Shown: positions 1 through 6,390, counted from the first letter of the stretch. The stretch: DNA of 10,073 nucleotides from CALJUZ01 sp003387805 (GCA_937975235.1 CALJUZ010000029.1:1-10073), one strand, 5' to 3'. Translations and numbers: made by a program. Notes: a model not told the origin generated them from the sequence alone.

Positions 1-137
1 GGATTTGGCCGGCGGGCCAGGAGCGACAATCCGTCACGGATTTGGCCGGCGGGCCAGGAGCGACAATCCGTCACGGATTTGGCCGGCGGGCCGGCAGCGG
101 AAATCCGTCACGGATTTGGCCGGCGGGCCGGCAGCGG
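1..137. repeat. 37-bp tandem repeat array, about 3.7 copies, open at the left edge
   Basis: Units start at 1, 38, 75 and 112. Each begins GGATTTGGCCGGCGGGCC, and the last is cut off near 137. Units 1 and 2 are identical. Units 3 and 4 share a variant middle (CCGGCAGCGG in place of CCAGGAGCGA). Each unit junction carries a near-perfect palindrome: AAATCCGT, one base, then ACGGATTT across units 3/4, and a 7-bp-arm version at the other junctions. As RNA this can fold as AAATCC-loop-GGATTT. Units 1 and 2 also hold a TGGCC-GGCG-GGCCA stem. The array starts at the window edge, so the true copy number is unknown. It lies just past the ileS stop codon. The period is not a multiple of three, so it is not a protein repeat. 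Its function is unknown. Confidence 0.9.
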
Positions 138-166
138 CCTCCAAACCCGGCCGCCGGCCGGGCCGG

Positions 167-2968
167 CTACCCCGCCACCACGTCCGCGCAGCGGCGGCAC
201 AGCGTCGGGTGCTCGTCGACCTGGCCGACCGACACGTCGTAGCGCCAGCAGCGCTCGCATTTTTGACCGGGCGCCGGCTCCACCGTCACCGCCGTGGCGC
301 TGCGGCCCGCCGCCGGCTCCTCTACCACCACGGCGGAGACGATGAACATCTCCGACAGCTCCGCGGGGCTGAAGCCGGCCAGCGCCTCGGCGTCTTCGGG
401 CGTCGGCCGGAGGCGCAGCGCGGCCTCGGTGGAGGCGCCGATGAGCTTGCTGACCCGGGCTTCCTCCAGCGCTTTGGTCACCTCGCGCCGCACCGCCAGC
501 ACCCGCTCCCAGCGCTCCATGAACGCGGCCTCCTCGGCCGTCGGCTGGGGCGCAGGATCCCACGTGGTCAAGTGCACGCTGGGCTGCTCCCGGGCGTGTT
601 CGGGCAAGTGCTGCCAGATTTCGTCGGCGGTAAAGGCCAGCACCGGCGCGATGAGCTTCGTCAGCGTGATGAGAATCTCCCACAGCGCCGTCTGGGCCGA
701 GCGGCGCTCCGGGGACGCCGCGCCGTGGCAGTACAGCCGGTCCTTGAGGGCGTCGAGGTAGAAACCGCCCATGTCCACCGCGCAGAAGTCCTGCACCTGA
801 TGGAAAACGACATGGTAGTCGAAGTCGGCGTACGCCTTCTGCGCCCGGCGCGACAGCTCCCGCACCCGCAGCACCGCCCAGCGGTCGATGGGCCGCATGC
901 GTTCCAGCGGCACCGCGTCCCGGGCCGGGTCGAAGTCGAAGGTGTTGCCCAGCAGGAAGCGGGCGGTGTTGCGAATGCGCCGGTACACCTCGGCCAGCTG
1001 GCGCAAGATGTTGTCGGAAATGCGCACGTCGCCCCGGTAGTCCACCGAAGCCGCCCACAGCCGCAAAATGTCGGCGCCCAGCTCGTCGACGACCTTCTGA
1101 GGCTCCACCACGTTGCCCAGGGACTTGGACATCTTCCGCCCCTGTTCGTCCATGACGAAGCCGTGGGTCAGCACCGCCCGGTAGGGTGCCTCGCCCCGGG
1201 TGGCCACGGCCGTCAGCAGCGACGACTGGAACCAGCCCCGGTGCTGGTCGCTGCCCTCCAGGTACATGTCCGCGGGCCAGCGCAGCTCGGGCCGCTCCTC
1301 CAGCACCGCCGCGTGGGACGAGCCCGAGTCGAACCAGACGTCCATCGTGTCCATTTCTTTGTCGAACTCCGAGCCGCCGCAGTGCGGGCACCGCTTGCCG
1401 GCGGGCAGAATGTCGGCCGCATCCGTCTTGAACCAGCCGTCGGAGCCTTGCTCCCGCACCAGCGCCACCACCGCGGCGATGGTCTCGTCGTCGATGAGGT
1501 GCTGGCCGCAGTCCCGGCAGTAGAAGATCGGGATGGGCACGCCCCACACCCGCTGCCGCGAAATGCACCAGTCGCTGCGGCCGGCCACCATGTTGCCGAT
1601 GCGGTCCCGGCCCCAATGGGGGATCCACCGCACCGAGTCGATGGCTTGCAGCGCCTCTTCCCGAAAGCCGTCCACCGACGCGAACCACTGCTCCGTCGCG
1701 CGGAAGTAGACCGGGTTGCGGCAGCGCCAGCAGTGGGCGTACTGGTGCACGATCTCGTCTTTCGCCAAAAGGCGCCGGCCGCGCTCCAGGTCGTTGATGA
1801 TGTGCCCGTTGGCGTCACCCAGCTTCATACCGCCGTAGGGCGGCGCCTCGTCGGTGAAGCGGCCGTCGCCGGTGACCGGCGCGAAAACCTCCAGGCCGTA
1901 GCGCATGCCGACTTCGTAGTCCTCCAGGCCGTGGCCGGGCGCGGTGTGCACGCAGCCGGAGCCCTGCTCCAGCGTCACGTGCTCGCCCAAGACCAGCGGG
2001 CTTTCGCGGTCGTACAGCGGATGGCGCGTGACGATGCCCTCCAGCTCCTTGCCCTTCCACTTGCCCAGCACGTCCCCGAGCCGGATGCCCGCCTCCTCGG
2101 CCACGCGTCCGGCCAGTTCCTCGGCCAGGAGCAGCCGGCCCCGGTCGCTGTCCACCAGCACGTAGACGTAATCGGGATGCAGCGCCACCGCCCTGTTGGC
2201 CGGAATGGTCCACGGCGTCGTGGTCCAGGCCACCACCAGGGCCGCGCCGGCTTCGCCTTCCGGGCCGCCCGCGTCCGGCACGACGCCCTTTCCGTCCGTC
2301 ACCACGAACGTGAAGTACACCGAAGGCGAACGGTGGTCGTGGTACTCGATCTCGGCCTCGGCCAGCGCCGTTTCGCAGTGGGCGCACCAGTAGACCGGCT
2401 TCTTGCCGCGATAAATGTAGCCGCGGCGCGCCATCTCGCCGAACACTTCGATCTGCCGCGCCTCGTACTCCGGCGACAGCGTCAAGTACGGGTTTTCCCA
2501 GTCGCCCCACACGCCCAGCCGGCGGAACTGCTCGCGATGGACGCCGACGTAGTGCAGCGCGTACTCTTTGCACAGCCGGCGGAACTCCACCGGATCCATC
2601 GCGTGGCGGTCGATCTTCTTCTGCGTAATAATCGCGTGCTCAATGGGCAGGCCGTGCGTGTCCCAGCCGGGAACGTACGGCGCGTGATAGCCCGCCATGG
2701 AATGCGAGCGCACCACGATGTCTTTCAAAATCTTGTTGAAGGCGGTGCCGATGTGGATGTCACCGTTGGCGTACGGGGGGCCGTCGTGCAGAATGAACAC
2801 CGGCCGGTTCTGCGCGCGCCCCAGCTCCTGCAGGCGCTCGTACATCCGCTCCTCGTCCCAGCGGCGCAAAAACTCCGGCTCCCGCCGGCTCAAGTTGGCC
2901 CGCATCGGAAAGTCGGTGCGCGGCAGCTGCAACGTCTCCCGGTAGTCGAGTTTCTCGTTCGTCTCCAT
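167..2968 (-). CDS. ileS: Isoleucyl-tRNA synthetase (class I)
   Basis: Cytoplasmic enzyme that activates isoleucine with ATP and charges tRNA-Ile; 933 residues, normal for bacterial IleRS. In order: N-terminal region; HIGH-type motif in PPYANGDIHIGT (about 64-75, with Thr in place of the last His); CP1 editing domain with AWTTTPWTIPANRA (247-260) and GSGCVHTAPGHGLEDY (336-351); an inserted zinc-binding region with C484xxC487 and C527xxC530; MDVWFDSGSSH (542-552); the KMSKS loop (612-616); anticodon-binding helical domain; C-terminal zinc finger C904xxC907 and C924xxC927. The ATG at 2966-2968 is chosen because AGGAGGTGG lies 6 bases upstream. The in-frame extension to 3001 runs into the leader terminator, so it is not coding. 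The gene sits alone behind a T-box leader, so it should be induced when tRNA-Ile is uncharged. Identification is firm. Confidence 0.98.
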   Translation of the reverse strand: METNEKLDYRETLQLPRTDFPMRANLSRREPEFLRRWDEERMYERLQELGRAQNRPVFILHDGPPYANGDIHIGTAFNKILKDIVVRSHSMAGYHAPYVPGWDTHGLPIEHAIITQKKIDRHAMDPVEFRRLCKEYALHYVGVHREQFRRLGVWGDWENPYLTLSPEYEARQIEVFGEMARRGYIYRGKKPVYWCAHCETALAEAEIEYHDHRSPSVYFTFVVTDGKGVVPDAGGPEGEAGAALVVAWTTTPWTIPANRAVALHPDYVYVLVDSDRGRLLLAEELAGRVAEEAGIRLGDVLGKWKGKELEGIVTRHPLYDRESPLVLGEHVTLEQGSGCVHTAPGHGLEDYEVGMRYGLEVFAPVTGDGRFTDEAPPYGGMKLGDANGHIINDLERGRRLLAKDEIVHQYAHCWRCRNPVYFRATEQWFASVDGFREEALQAIDSVRWIPHWGRDRIGNMVAGRSDWCISRQRVWGVPIPIFYCRDCGQHLIDDETIAAVVALVREQGSDGWFKTDAADILPAGKRCPHCGGSEFDKEMDTMDVWFDSGSSHAAVLEERPELRWPADMYLEGSDQHRGWFQSSLLTAVATRGEAPYRAVLTHGFVMDEQGRKMSKSLGNVVEPQKVVDELGADILRLWAASVDYRGDVRISDNILRQLAEVYRRIRNTARFLLGNTFDFDPARDAVPLERMRPIDRWAVLRVRELSRRAQKAYADFDYHVVFHQVQDFCAVDMGGFYLDALKDRLYCHGAASPERRSAQTALWEILITLTKLIAPVLAFTADEIWQHLPEHAREQPSVHLTTWDPAPQPTAEEAAFMERWERVLAVRREVTKALEEARVSKLIGASTEAALRLRPTPEDAEALAGFSPAELSEMFIVSAVVVEEPAAGRSATAVTVEPAPGQKCERCWRYDVSVGQVDEHPTLCRRCADVVAG

Positions 2969-2985
2969 CACGCCACCTCCTAAAC

Positions 2986-3015
2986 AAAAAACCCGTCCCA
3001 CAAAGGGACGGGTTT
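2986..3015 (-). terminator. T-box attenuator terminator of ileS
   Basis: On the minus strand an 11-bp perfect stem, AAACCCGTCCC (3005-3015) with GGGACGGGTTT (2989-2999), closes a 5-base loop. A run of T on the RNA-like strand overlaps and follows the 3' arm (2986-2990). It lies 17 bases upstream of the ileS start codon, with the ribosome binding site directly after it. The 5' arm also contains the CCCTT that pairs with the T-box sequence, so terminator and antiterminator are mutually exclusive, as expected for a T-box. Confidence 0.95.
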
Positions 3016-3268
3016 GTCTGCCCGCGGTACCACCCTTATTGAACGCCGGAGCCCGCCGCCACCCGCGGCGCCCTCGCCGGCGTTCCTCTCGTGCGGCCGG
3101 TAACGGCGGCCGGCCGGCCCAGTCTACTGACTCCGCCGGCGCGGCCGGCGAAGCGTTCGGTGGGCGGCTCCGGGGTGATCTTCACCGCGGCCGCGGCCGC
3201 CGGGCTCGCACCATTCCCCGGCTCGCTCAGGCCGCCCTTCCGCGGCTACTCTCCCCGTCATCGCCTGC

Positions 3269-3291
3269 GGCGTCGGAACAATTCCGACGCC
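3269..3291 (-). other. Perfect hairpin at the 5' end of the ileS leader
   Basis: GGCGTCGGAA (3282-3291) and TTCCGACGCC (3269-3278) are perfect complements around a 3-base loop. The hairpin precedes T-box stem I and lies at or within a few bases of the expected transcription start. It is not one of the standard T-box helices. A plausible role is protecting the 5' end of the leader RNA, but this is inference. Confidence 0.75.
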
Positions 3292-3295
3292 TCCA

Positions 3296-3339
3296 ATTGT
3301 ATCGCATCCAATTGTATGAAGACAGACCAGGTCTCTAAC
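3296..3339 (-). promoter_or_regulatory. Probable ileS promoter region with duplicated -10-like element
   Basis: On the minus strand the 15-bp element ATACAATTGGATGCG (3303-3317) is followed at once by ATACAATTGGAGGCG (3288-3302), giving two TACAAT candidates for the -10 hexamer (3311-3316 and 3296-3301). The distal one has a weak -35, GTTAGA (3334-3339), at 17 bp spacing. The proximal one has no recognisable -35. The 11-bp palindrome AGACC-A-GGTCT (3324-3334) falls in the distal spacer. The rest of the gap to the zinc-ribbon gene (3340-3421) is very GC-rich with several possible stems but no T-run, so I assign nothing there. The position fits the leader start; the exact promoter is uncertain. 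Confidence 0.45.
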
Positions 3340-3421
3340 CGGCGCACCGATTCTGCACGCCCGCGGGCGCCGCCGCCCTCGGGGCGGGCTCCGTCAGGCT
3401 CCGCGTGCCGCCGGCGCCCCG

Positions 3422-3895
3422 TCAAGCGTCGCCGCCGGTCTCCGGCGCCCCCGCCGTGGGCTTTCTGCCGGGCAGAGACGTCATATGAATAAGAATGTAG
3501 AAGGCCGCCAGCGTCAGCAGCGCCGCGCTGACGATCTTGCCCACCGGCGACGCCGGAATGGTAAACAGCGCCCACATGAACATGAGGTAGCCCAGGGCGA
3601 GACCGACGACGGTGAGGAAATACGCGAAGTCAAACCGGCCGCCGTACGTCTCGGTGACGACCATCTCACCTTCCGGTCCGGTCTCCACGTGCAGCCGGAC
3701 GCCGCGGTCGCGGCCCTCCGGGTCCAGCGACGCCTCGCTGAAGTCGAACGTCGCCGTCGGGCACCCGTTGGGGCACTCGTAGCGCCACACGTTGTAGTAC
3801 TGGACCGGCCGACCCTCCGCCGTCATGGCCCGGTGGGTCGTAAGCTCGGCCTCCATGCGGGTCCCGCATGCGGGACAATACTTTTTCCGGGCCAA
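3422..3895 (-). CDS. Zinc-ribbon protein with two transmembrane helices, function unknown
   Basis: 157 residues. The N-terminus carries C7-P-A-C10, and C41-P-N-G-C45 completes a likely four-Cys zinc ribbon. Residues 46-88 are polar and acidic. Two hydrophobic segments follow, about 91-112 and 119-138, joined by a short IPASPVG turn, then a polar, Gly/Pro-rich tail. The likely topology is a soluble zinc ribbon and a two-helix hairpin in the membrane. The start is TTG (3893-3895), supported by GAGGTGG 6 bases upstream and a promoter at 3938-3967. The first ATG-encoded Met is at residue 14 and would remove C7 and C10, so TTG is preferred. It lies on the same strand as ileS but is separated from it by the ileS promoter and leader. 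I do not recognise a named family. No enzyme motif is visible. Confidence 0.8.
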   Translation of the reverse strand: MARKKYCPACGTRMEAELTTHRAMTAEGRPVQYYNVWRYECPNGCPTATFDFSEASLDPEGRDRGVRLHVETGPEGEMVVTETYGGRFDFAYFLTVVGLALGYLMFMWALFTIPASPVGKIVSAALLTLAAFYILIHMTSLPGRKPTAGAPETGGDA

Positions 3896-3937
3896 CGCCT
3901 TCCACCTCGCGTGTTCCGGGAAACCCGTGATATTGCA

Positions 3938-3967
3938 TATTTACTACATCCGGCGAATCGTTGTCAA
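3938..3967 (-). promoter_or_regulatory. Sigma-A type promoter for the zinc-ribbon gene
   Basis: A consensus -35 TTGACA (3962-3967, minus strand), an 18-bp spacer and TAAATA (3938-3943) as -10 lie in an AT-rich patch of an otherwise GC-rich spacer. The implied start near 3931 leaves a short leader that ends in the GAGGTGG ribosome binding site before the TTG start codon. Confidence 0.6.
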
Positions 3968-4039
3968 CGGCACCGCCGCGCCCGCCTGCCGGCGGCTCAC
4001 TCGCGGCCGGCGCCCCACACGGCCGCCCGCGGCCCGCCG

Positions 4040-4237
4040 CTACCGGCCGCCTTCTTCGGACGGCGCAACGCCGTTCGCTCCGGCCGCCTGCGCCGCGGAC
4101 GACAACTCATCCAGGGCCTCGTCCACTTCGCGAAACAACCCCTCGAACTCCGGCCCTTCGCGATCCGCCTCCAACAGGCGGAAAAACTTGGCGCGCACTT
4201 CCGCTTCTCTCGCCGTCCGTACCGCCGCGGCTTTCAT
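4040..4237 (-). CDS. Small unknown protein, 65 residues, downstream of comA
   Basis: 65 residues starting at ATG (4235-4237), with GGAGG 8 bases upstream, ending in TAG. Composition is charged and helix-favouring: Ala, Glu and Arg rich through residue 50, with hydrophobic positions FFRLL (18-22) and FEGLF (31-35) suggesting an amphipathic two-helix structure. The tail after residue 50 is flexible and Ala/Gly rich. No Cys, signal peptide or membrane segment is present. It starts 56 bases after the comA stop on the same strand with no terminator between, so the two are probably co-transcribed. I do not recognise a family. The good ribosome binding site and operon position support a real gene, but a protein this short in GC-rich DNA could still be spurious. 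Confidence 0.6.
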   Translation of the reverse strand: MKAAAVRTAREAEVRAKFFRLLEADREGPEFEGLFREVDEALDELSSAAQAAGANGVAPSEEGGR

Positions 4238-4293
4238 GGCACCGACCTCCGTGCGGGCCCATCCGCCGATTTCGTCCTGCTCCCGACACGTTT

Positions 4294-5115
4294 CTATACC
4301 GTTCGACGAAATCCTGCCTTCTCCGGCGCCGTTTCCCGCGCCGGCCCTCCCGGCGCGCGCCGCAGGGTGTCGCTGCGCAGTCCCACCCGCATGGCCTCCA
4401 GCGTCACCACGTGCTCCGGCTGGACGTTGCCAAGACTCACGTTGGGCCCCAGGCGCAGCAGAAGCTCCCGCTGCTGGGACGGTTCCGGCGCCTCCCAAAT
4501 GACGTCATCGGGCGCGGGCAGCCCCCGCAGCAGCTCCTCCCAAAACGCCGCCCGCAGCCGCCCGTCCCCGTCGAAAATGCCGATGCCCCGGCCGGCGTCC
4601 CGCGCCTCGATGATGACTTTCCACGCCCCGGCCTCCAGGTCCGCCGCGGCCTGTTCGGCCAGCTCCGCGGCCCCGGGCTGCCGGTCCGGATCCTTCTTGC
4701 CCGCTTCGCTCAGCACGCCGAACCCCGCGTCCCGCGCCCTTCGGATCAGCTCCCGCCGCAGCCCCGGCTCCATCTGGATGGTACCGTCGGACACTTCCAC
4801 GAACGAGAACCCGGCCCCGCTGCACCAGCGGAAAAACGCGTCCGTCTTGCCCTGGAGCACCGCCGCCTCCAAAAGCGTGCCCCCCGGGTACGCGTCCACG
4901 CCGTAGGCCGTGGCCAGCTCCAGTTTCCGGCGCAAGACGTGGGGCGGGTACAGCAGCGACGTGCCGAAGCCGAGCTTGAGGAAGTCGATCCAATCGGCGG
5001 CCGTCTCCAGCAAGTCGCTCAGGGCCCGCAGTCCCAGTCCTTTGTCAATAACCATGGTCAGCCCGTGCCGGCGGGGCTTTTGCGCCCGCCCGCCGATGGG
5101 CGGATGAAGGTCCAT
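4294..5115 (-). CDS. comA: Phosphosulfolactate synthase, ComA family
   Basis: 273 residues, slightly longer than the roughly 250 typical of the family. ComA adds sulfite to phosphoenolpyruvate to give (R)-phosphosulfolactate. This is the first step of coenzyme M synthesis in methanogens and of sulfolactate formation in some spore-forming bacteria; plant HSA32 heat-stress proteins belong to the same family. The sequence shows the family's hallmark start, KPRRHGLTMVIDKGLG (13-28), then DFLKLGFGTS (44-53), YGVDAYPGGTLLEAA (71-85), FVEVSDGTIQM (105-115), LSEAGKKD (135-142), VIIEARDAGRGIGI (167-180) and NVSLGNVQPEHVVTLEAMRVGLR (225-247) of the TIM barrel. The Arg/Pro-rich tail after 250 looks disordered. 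The start at 5113-5115 has GGGGAG about 9 bases upstream. It is divergent from mdh and followed by a 65-residue ORF. comB, comC and comDE are not visible here, so the end product is unknown. Confidence 0.9.
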   Translation of the reverse strand: MDLHPPIGGRAQKPRRHGLTMVIDKGLGLRALSDLLETAADWIDFLKLGFGTSLLYPPHVLRRKLELATAYGVDAYPGGTLLEAAVLQGKTDAFFRWCSGAGFSFVEVSDGTIQMEPGLRRELIRRARDAGFGVLSEAGKKDPDRQPGAAELAEQAAADLEAGAWKVIIEARDAGRGIGIFDGDGRLRAAFWEELLRGLPAPDDVIWEAPEPSQQRELLLRLGPNVSLGNVQPEHVVTLEAMRVGLRSDTLRRAPGGPARETAPEKAGFRRTV

Positions 5116-5147
5116 GCGCAGCCTCTCCCCTTTCGCTCCCGCCTAGC

Positions 5148-5176
5148 ACGGTATGCCGTAGGTGGAATATTGTCAC
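5148..5176 (-). promoter_or_regulatory. Tentative comA promoter
   Basis: On the minus strand GTGACA (5171-5176) matches TTGACA at five of six positions. At 17 bp spacing lies TACCGT (5148-5153), a poor -10. The -35 overlaps the mdh -35 on the opposite strand. Position relative to the start codon is reasonable, but the weak -10 makes this a low-confidence call. Confidence 0.3.
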
Positions 5177-5195
5177 TCTCCACACGAAGTGCTAC
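5169..5195. promoter_or_regulatory. Degenerate CIRCE-like inverted repeat between comA and mdh
   Basis: Read on the minus strand, GTAGCACTT (5187-5195), 8 bases, then GAGTGACAA (5170-5178) match the CIRCE half-sites TTAGCACTC and GAGTGCTAA at 7 of 9 positions each. The first half-site matches the groES CIRCE half-site in this same window at 8 of 9. The spacer is 8 bases, not the canonical 9, which may prevent HrcA binding. It overlaps the mdh -35 and -10 and the comA -35, where an operator would act on both genes. It may be chance similarity. Confidence 0.25.
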
Positions 5196-5198
5196 ACT
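5170..5198 (+). promoter_or_regulatory. Sigma-A promoter of mdh with extended -10
   Basis: TTGTCA (5170-5175), a 17-bp spacer and TACACT (5193-5198), with TGC directly before the -10 (5190-5192) forming an extended -10 element. The implied start near 5205 gives a leader of about 50 bases before the TTG start at 5254. Confidence 0.65.
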
Positions 5199-5253
5199 GG
5201 CATTGAAGATGCGGTCGGGGTGCGCGAAACAACGGAGCAGTGGAGGGAACGCA

Positions 5254-6192
5254 TTGACTCGCAGGCCGAGACCGAAGATTACCATCGTAGGAGCCGGCAA
5301 CGTCGGCGCGACCGCCGCCCATTGGGCCGCCGCCAAAGAACTGGGGGACATCGTCCTCATCGACATCGTCGAGGGCGTGCCCCAGGGCAAAGCCCTGGAC
5401 CTGATGGAAGCCGGTCCGGTGGAGGGGTTCGACGTCAGCGTCATCGGCACCAATGACTACGCCGACACCGCCGACTCGGACGTCATCGTCGTCACCGCCG
5501 GCGTCGCCCGCAAGCCCGGCATGTCCCGGGACGACCTCCTGAAGACCAACTACAACGTCGTCCGCTCCGTCGTGGAGCAAGCCGCCAAGTACTCGCCCAA
5601 CGCTTTCTTGATCATCGTCACCAACCCCGTGGACGTCATGACCTACGCCGCCTGGAAAGTCAGCGGCTGGCCCACCCACCGCGTCATGGGCATGGCCGGC
5701 GTGCTGGACTCCACCCGCTTCCGCACGTTCATCGCCATGGAGCTGGGCGTGTCGGTGGAGGACGTCAGCGCGTTCGTCATGGGCGGCCACGGCGACACCA
5801 TGGTGCCCTTCGTCCGCTACTCGCACGTGGGCGGCATCCCCGTCGAGAAGCTGCTGCCGAAGGAAAAGATCGACGCCATCGTCGAGCGCACGCGCCACGG
5901 CGGCGGCGAGATCGTCAGCCTGCTGAAGACCGGCAGCGCCTACTACGCGCCGGGCGCCTCGGTGGTGCAAATGGTGGAAGCCATTCTCAAGGACAAGAAG
6001 CGGGTCATCCCCGTCATCGCCTACCTCGACGGCGAGTACGGCGAGAAAGACATCTACGTGGGCGTGCCGGCCATCGTGGGCGCGGGCGGCGTGGAGAAGG
6101 TCATCGAGATCGACATGACCGAAGACGAGAAAGCCGCGTTCAAGCGCTCGGTGGAAGCGGTCCGGCAGCCGCTGAGCCTGCTGGAGCTCTAA
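5254..6192 (+). CDS. mdh: Malate dehydrogenase, NAD-dependent (LDH/MDH family)
   Basis: Interconverts malate and oxaloacetate in the TCA cycle; 312 residues, typical for the LDH-like bacterial MDH type. The Rossmann motif is GAGNVG (13-18), with Asp37 at the end of strand 2 indicating NAD preference. The active-site loop has Arg86 and Arg92 in ARKPGMSR; Arg86, where lactate dehydrogenases have Gln, indicates malate specificity. TNPVDVMTY is at 123-131, Asp152 and Arg155 are in GVLDSTR, and the catalytic His179 is in GGHGD. The start is TTG at 5254-5256, supported by GGAGGG 6 bases upstream and by alignment of TRRPRPKITIVGAG with family N-termini; the open frame continues upstream only as non-coding sequence. 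It is divergent from comA and convergent with the permease gene. No other TCA gene adjoins it. Confidence 0.96.
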   Translation: MTRRPRPKITIVGAGNVGATAAHWAAAKELGDIVLIDIVEGVPQGKALDLMEAGPVEGFDVSVIGTNDYADTADSDVIVVTAGVARKPGMSRDDLLKTNYNVVRSVVEQAAKYSPNAFLIIVTNPVDVMTYAAWKVSGWPTHRVMGMAGVLDSTRFRTFIAMELGVSVEDVSAFVMGGHGDTMVPFVRYSHVGGIPVEKLLPKEKIDAIVERTRHGGGEIVSLLKTGSAYYAPGASVVQMVEAILKDKKRVIPVIAYLDGEYGEKDIYVGVPAIVGAGGVEKVIEIDMTEDEKAAFKRSVEAVRQPLSLLEL

Positions 6193-6201
6193 GGCTCGTT
6201 C

Positions 6202-6222
6202 CGGCGCCGGCGGCCGGCGCCG
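6202..6222. other. Perfect GC hairpin directly after mdh
   Basis: CGGCGCCGG (6202-6210) and CCGGCGCCG (6214-6222) form a 9-bp all-GC stem with a 3-base loop, starting 10 bases after the mdh stop codon. There is no T-run, so it is not an intrinsic terminator by itself. It may stabilise the mdh 3' end or pause polymerase before the terminator at 6237-6278. Confidence 0.6.
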
Positions 6223-6236
6223 CACGACGGGACGAA

Positions 6237-6278
6237 AACGGGACGAGGCGCACCGGGCGCCCCGTCCCGTTCTTTCTT
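6237..6278. terminator. Bidirectional intrinsic terminator between mdh and the permease gene
   Basis: AACGGGACG (6237-6245) pairs with CGTCCCGTT (6263-6271). One mismatch separates this from an inner GGCGC (6247-6251) and GCGCC (6257-6261) stem with a 5-base loop. On the plus strand TTCTTTCTT ends and follows the 3' arm, terminating mdh. On the minus strand the stem is followed by TTTT (complement of 6235-6238), so it can also stop transcription from the convergent permease gene, whose stop codon lies 113 bases away. Confidence 0.85.
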
Positions 6279-6390
6279 GGTCCTCGGCGTGCGGAAGCTT
6301 GCCCTTGTCTCGCGCGCCGGCGCCCCTGCACTCCGGCGCCGCGCCTCCGCCCGGCCGGCGCCCGCTTGGCCCCGCCGGGTCCGGCCGTCT

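Larger units (their letters stand above)
2986..3291 (-). promoter_or_regulatory. T-box leader (tRNA-Ile sensing riboswitch) of ileS
   Basis: Read on the minus strand, the leader shows the standard T-box parts in order. The 5' side of stem I is GCGATGACGGGGAGAGTAG (about 3246-3264). The distal stem-loop region contains GGTGCGAGCCCGG. The specifier loop reads GAAGATCACC, so the specifier codon is AUC (Ile) at 3177-3179, which fits the downstream gene. A stem II region follows with CAGTAGA (near 3125-3130). Stem III is a perfect 9-bp helix, GAACGCCGG (3077-3085) with CCGGCGTTC (3041-3049). The T-box sequence AGGGTGGTACCGCGG (3022-3036) can pair through AAGGG with CCCTT of the terminator 5' arm to form the antiterminator. 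Uncharged tRNA-Ile should pair with the specifier and the T-box bulge, favour antitermination and turn on ileS. Confidence 0.96.

Noticed and set aside
5..2983. A 992-codon open frame on the plus strand opposite ileS
   Set aside because: It is the antisense shadow of ileS in GC-rich DNA: composition is Arg/His/Val/Pro-rich low complexity, it has no recognisable domain, and ileS on the other strand is unambiguous.
3961..5253. The long in-frame upstream extension of mdh
   Set aside because: It runs antisense through comA and the small ORF, has no family similarity, and the TTG at 5254 with GGAGGG 6 bases upstream gives the normal MDH N-terminus.
4294..6192. comA and mdh as a dedicated coenzyme M gene pair
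   Set aside because: The dehydrogenase has canonical malate residues (Arg86, Arg92, Arg155, His179) of the LDH/MDH family; ComC sulfolactate dehydrogenase belongs to a different family. Adjacency alone does not support the link.
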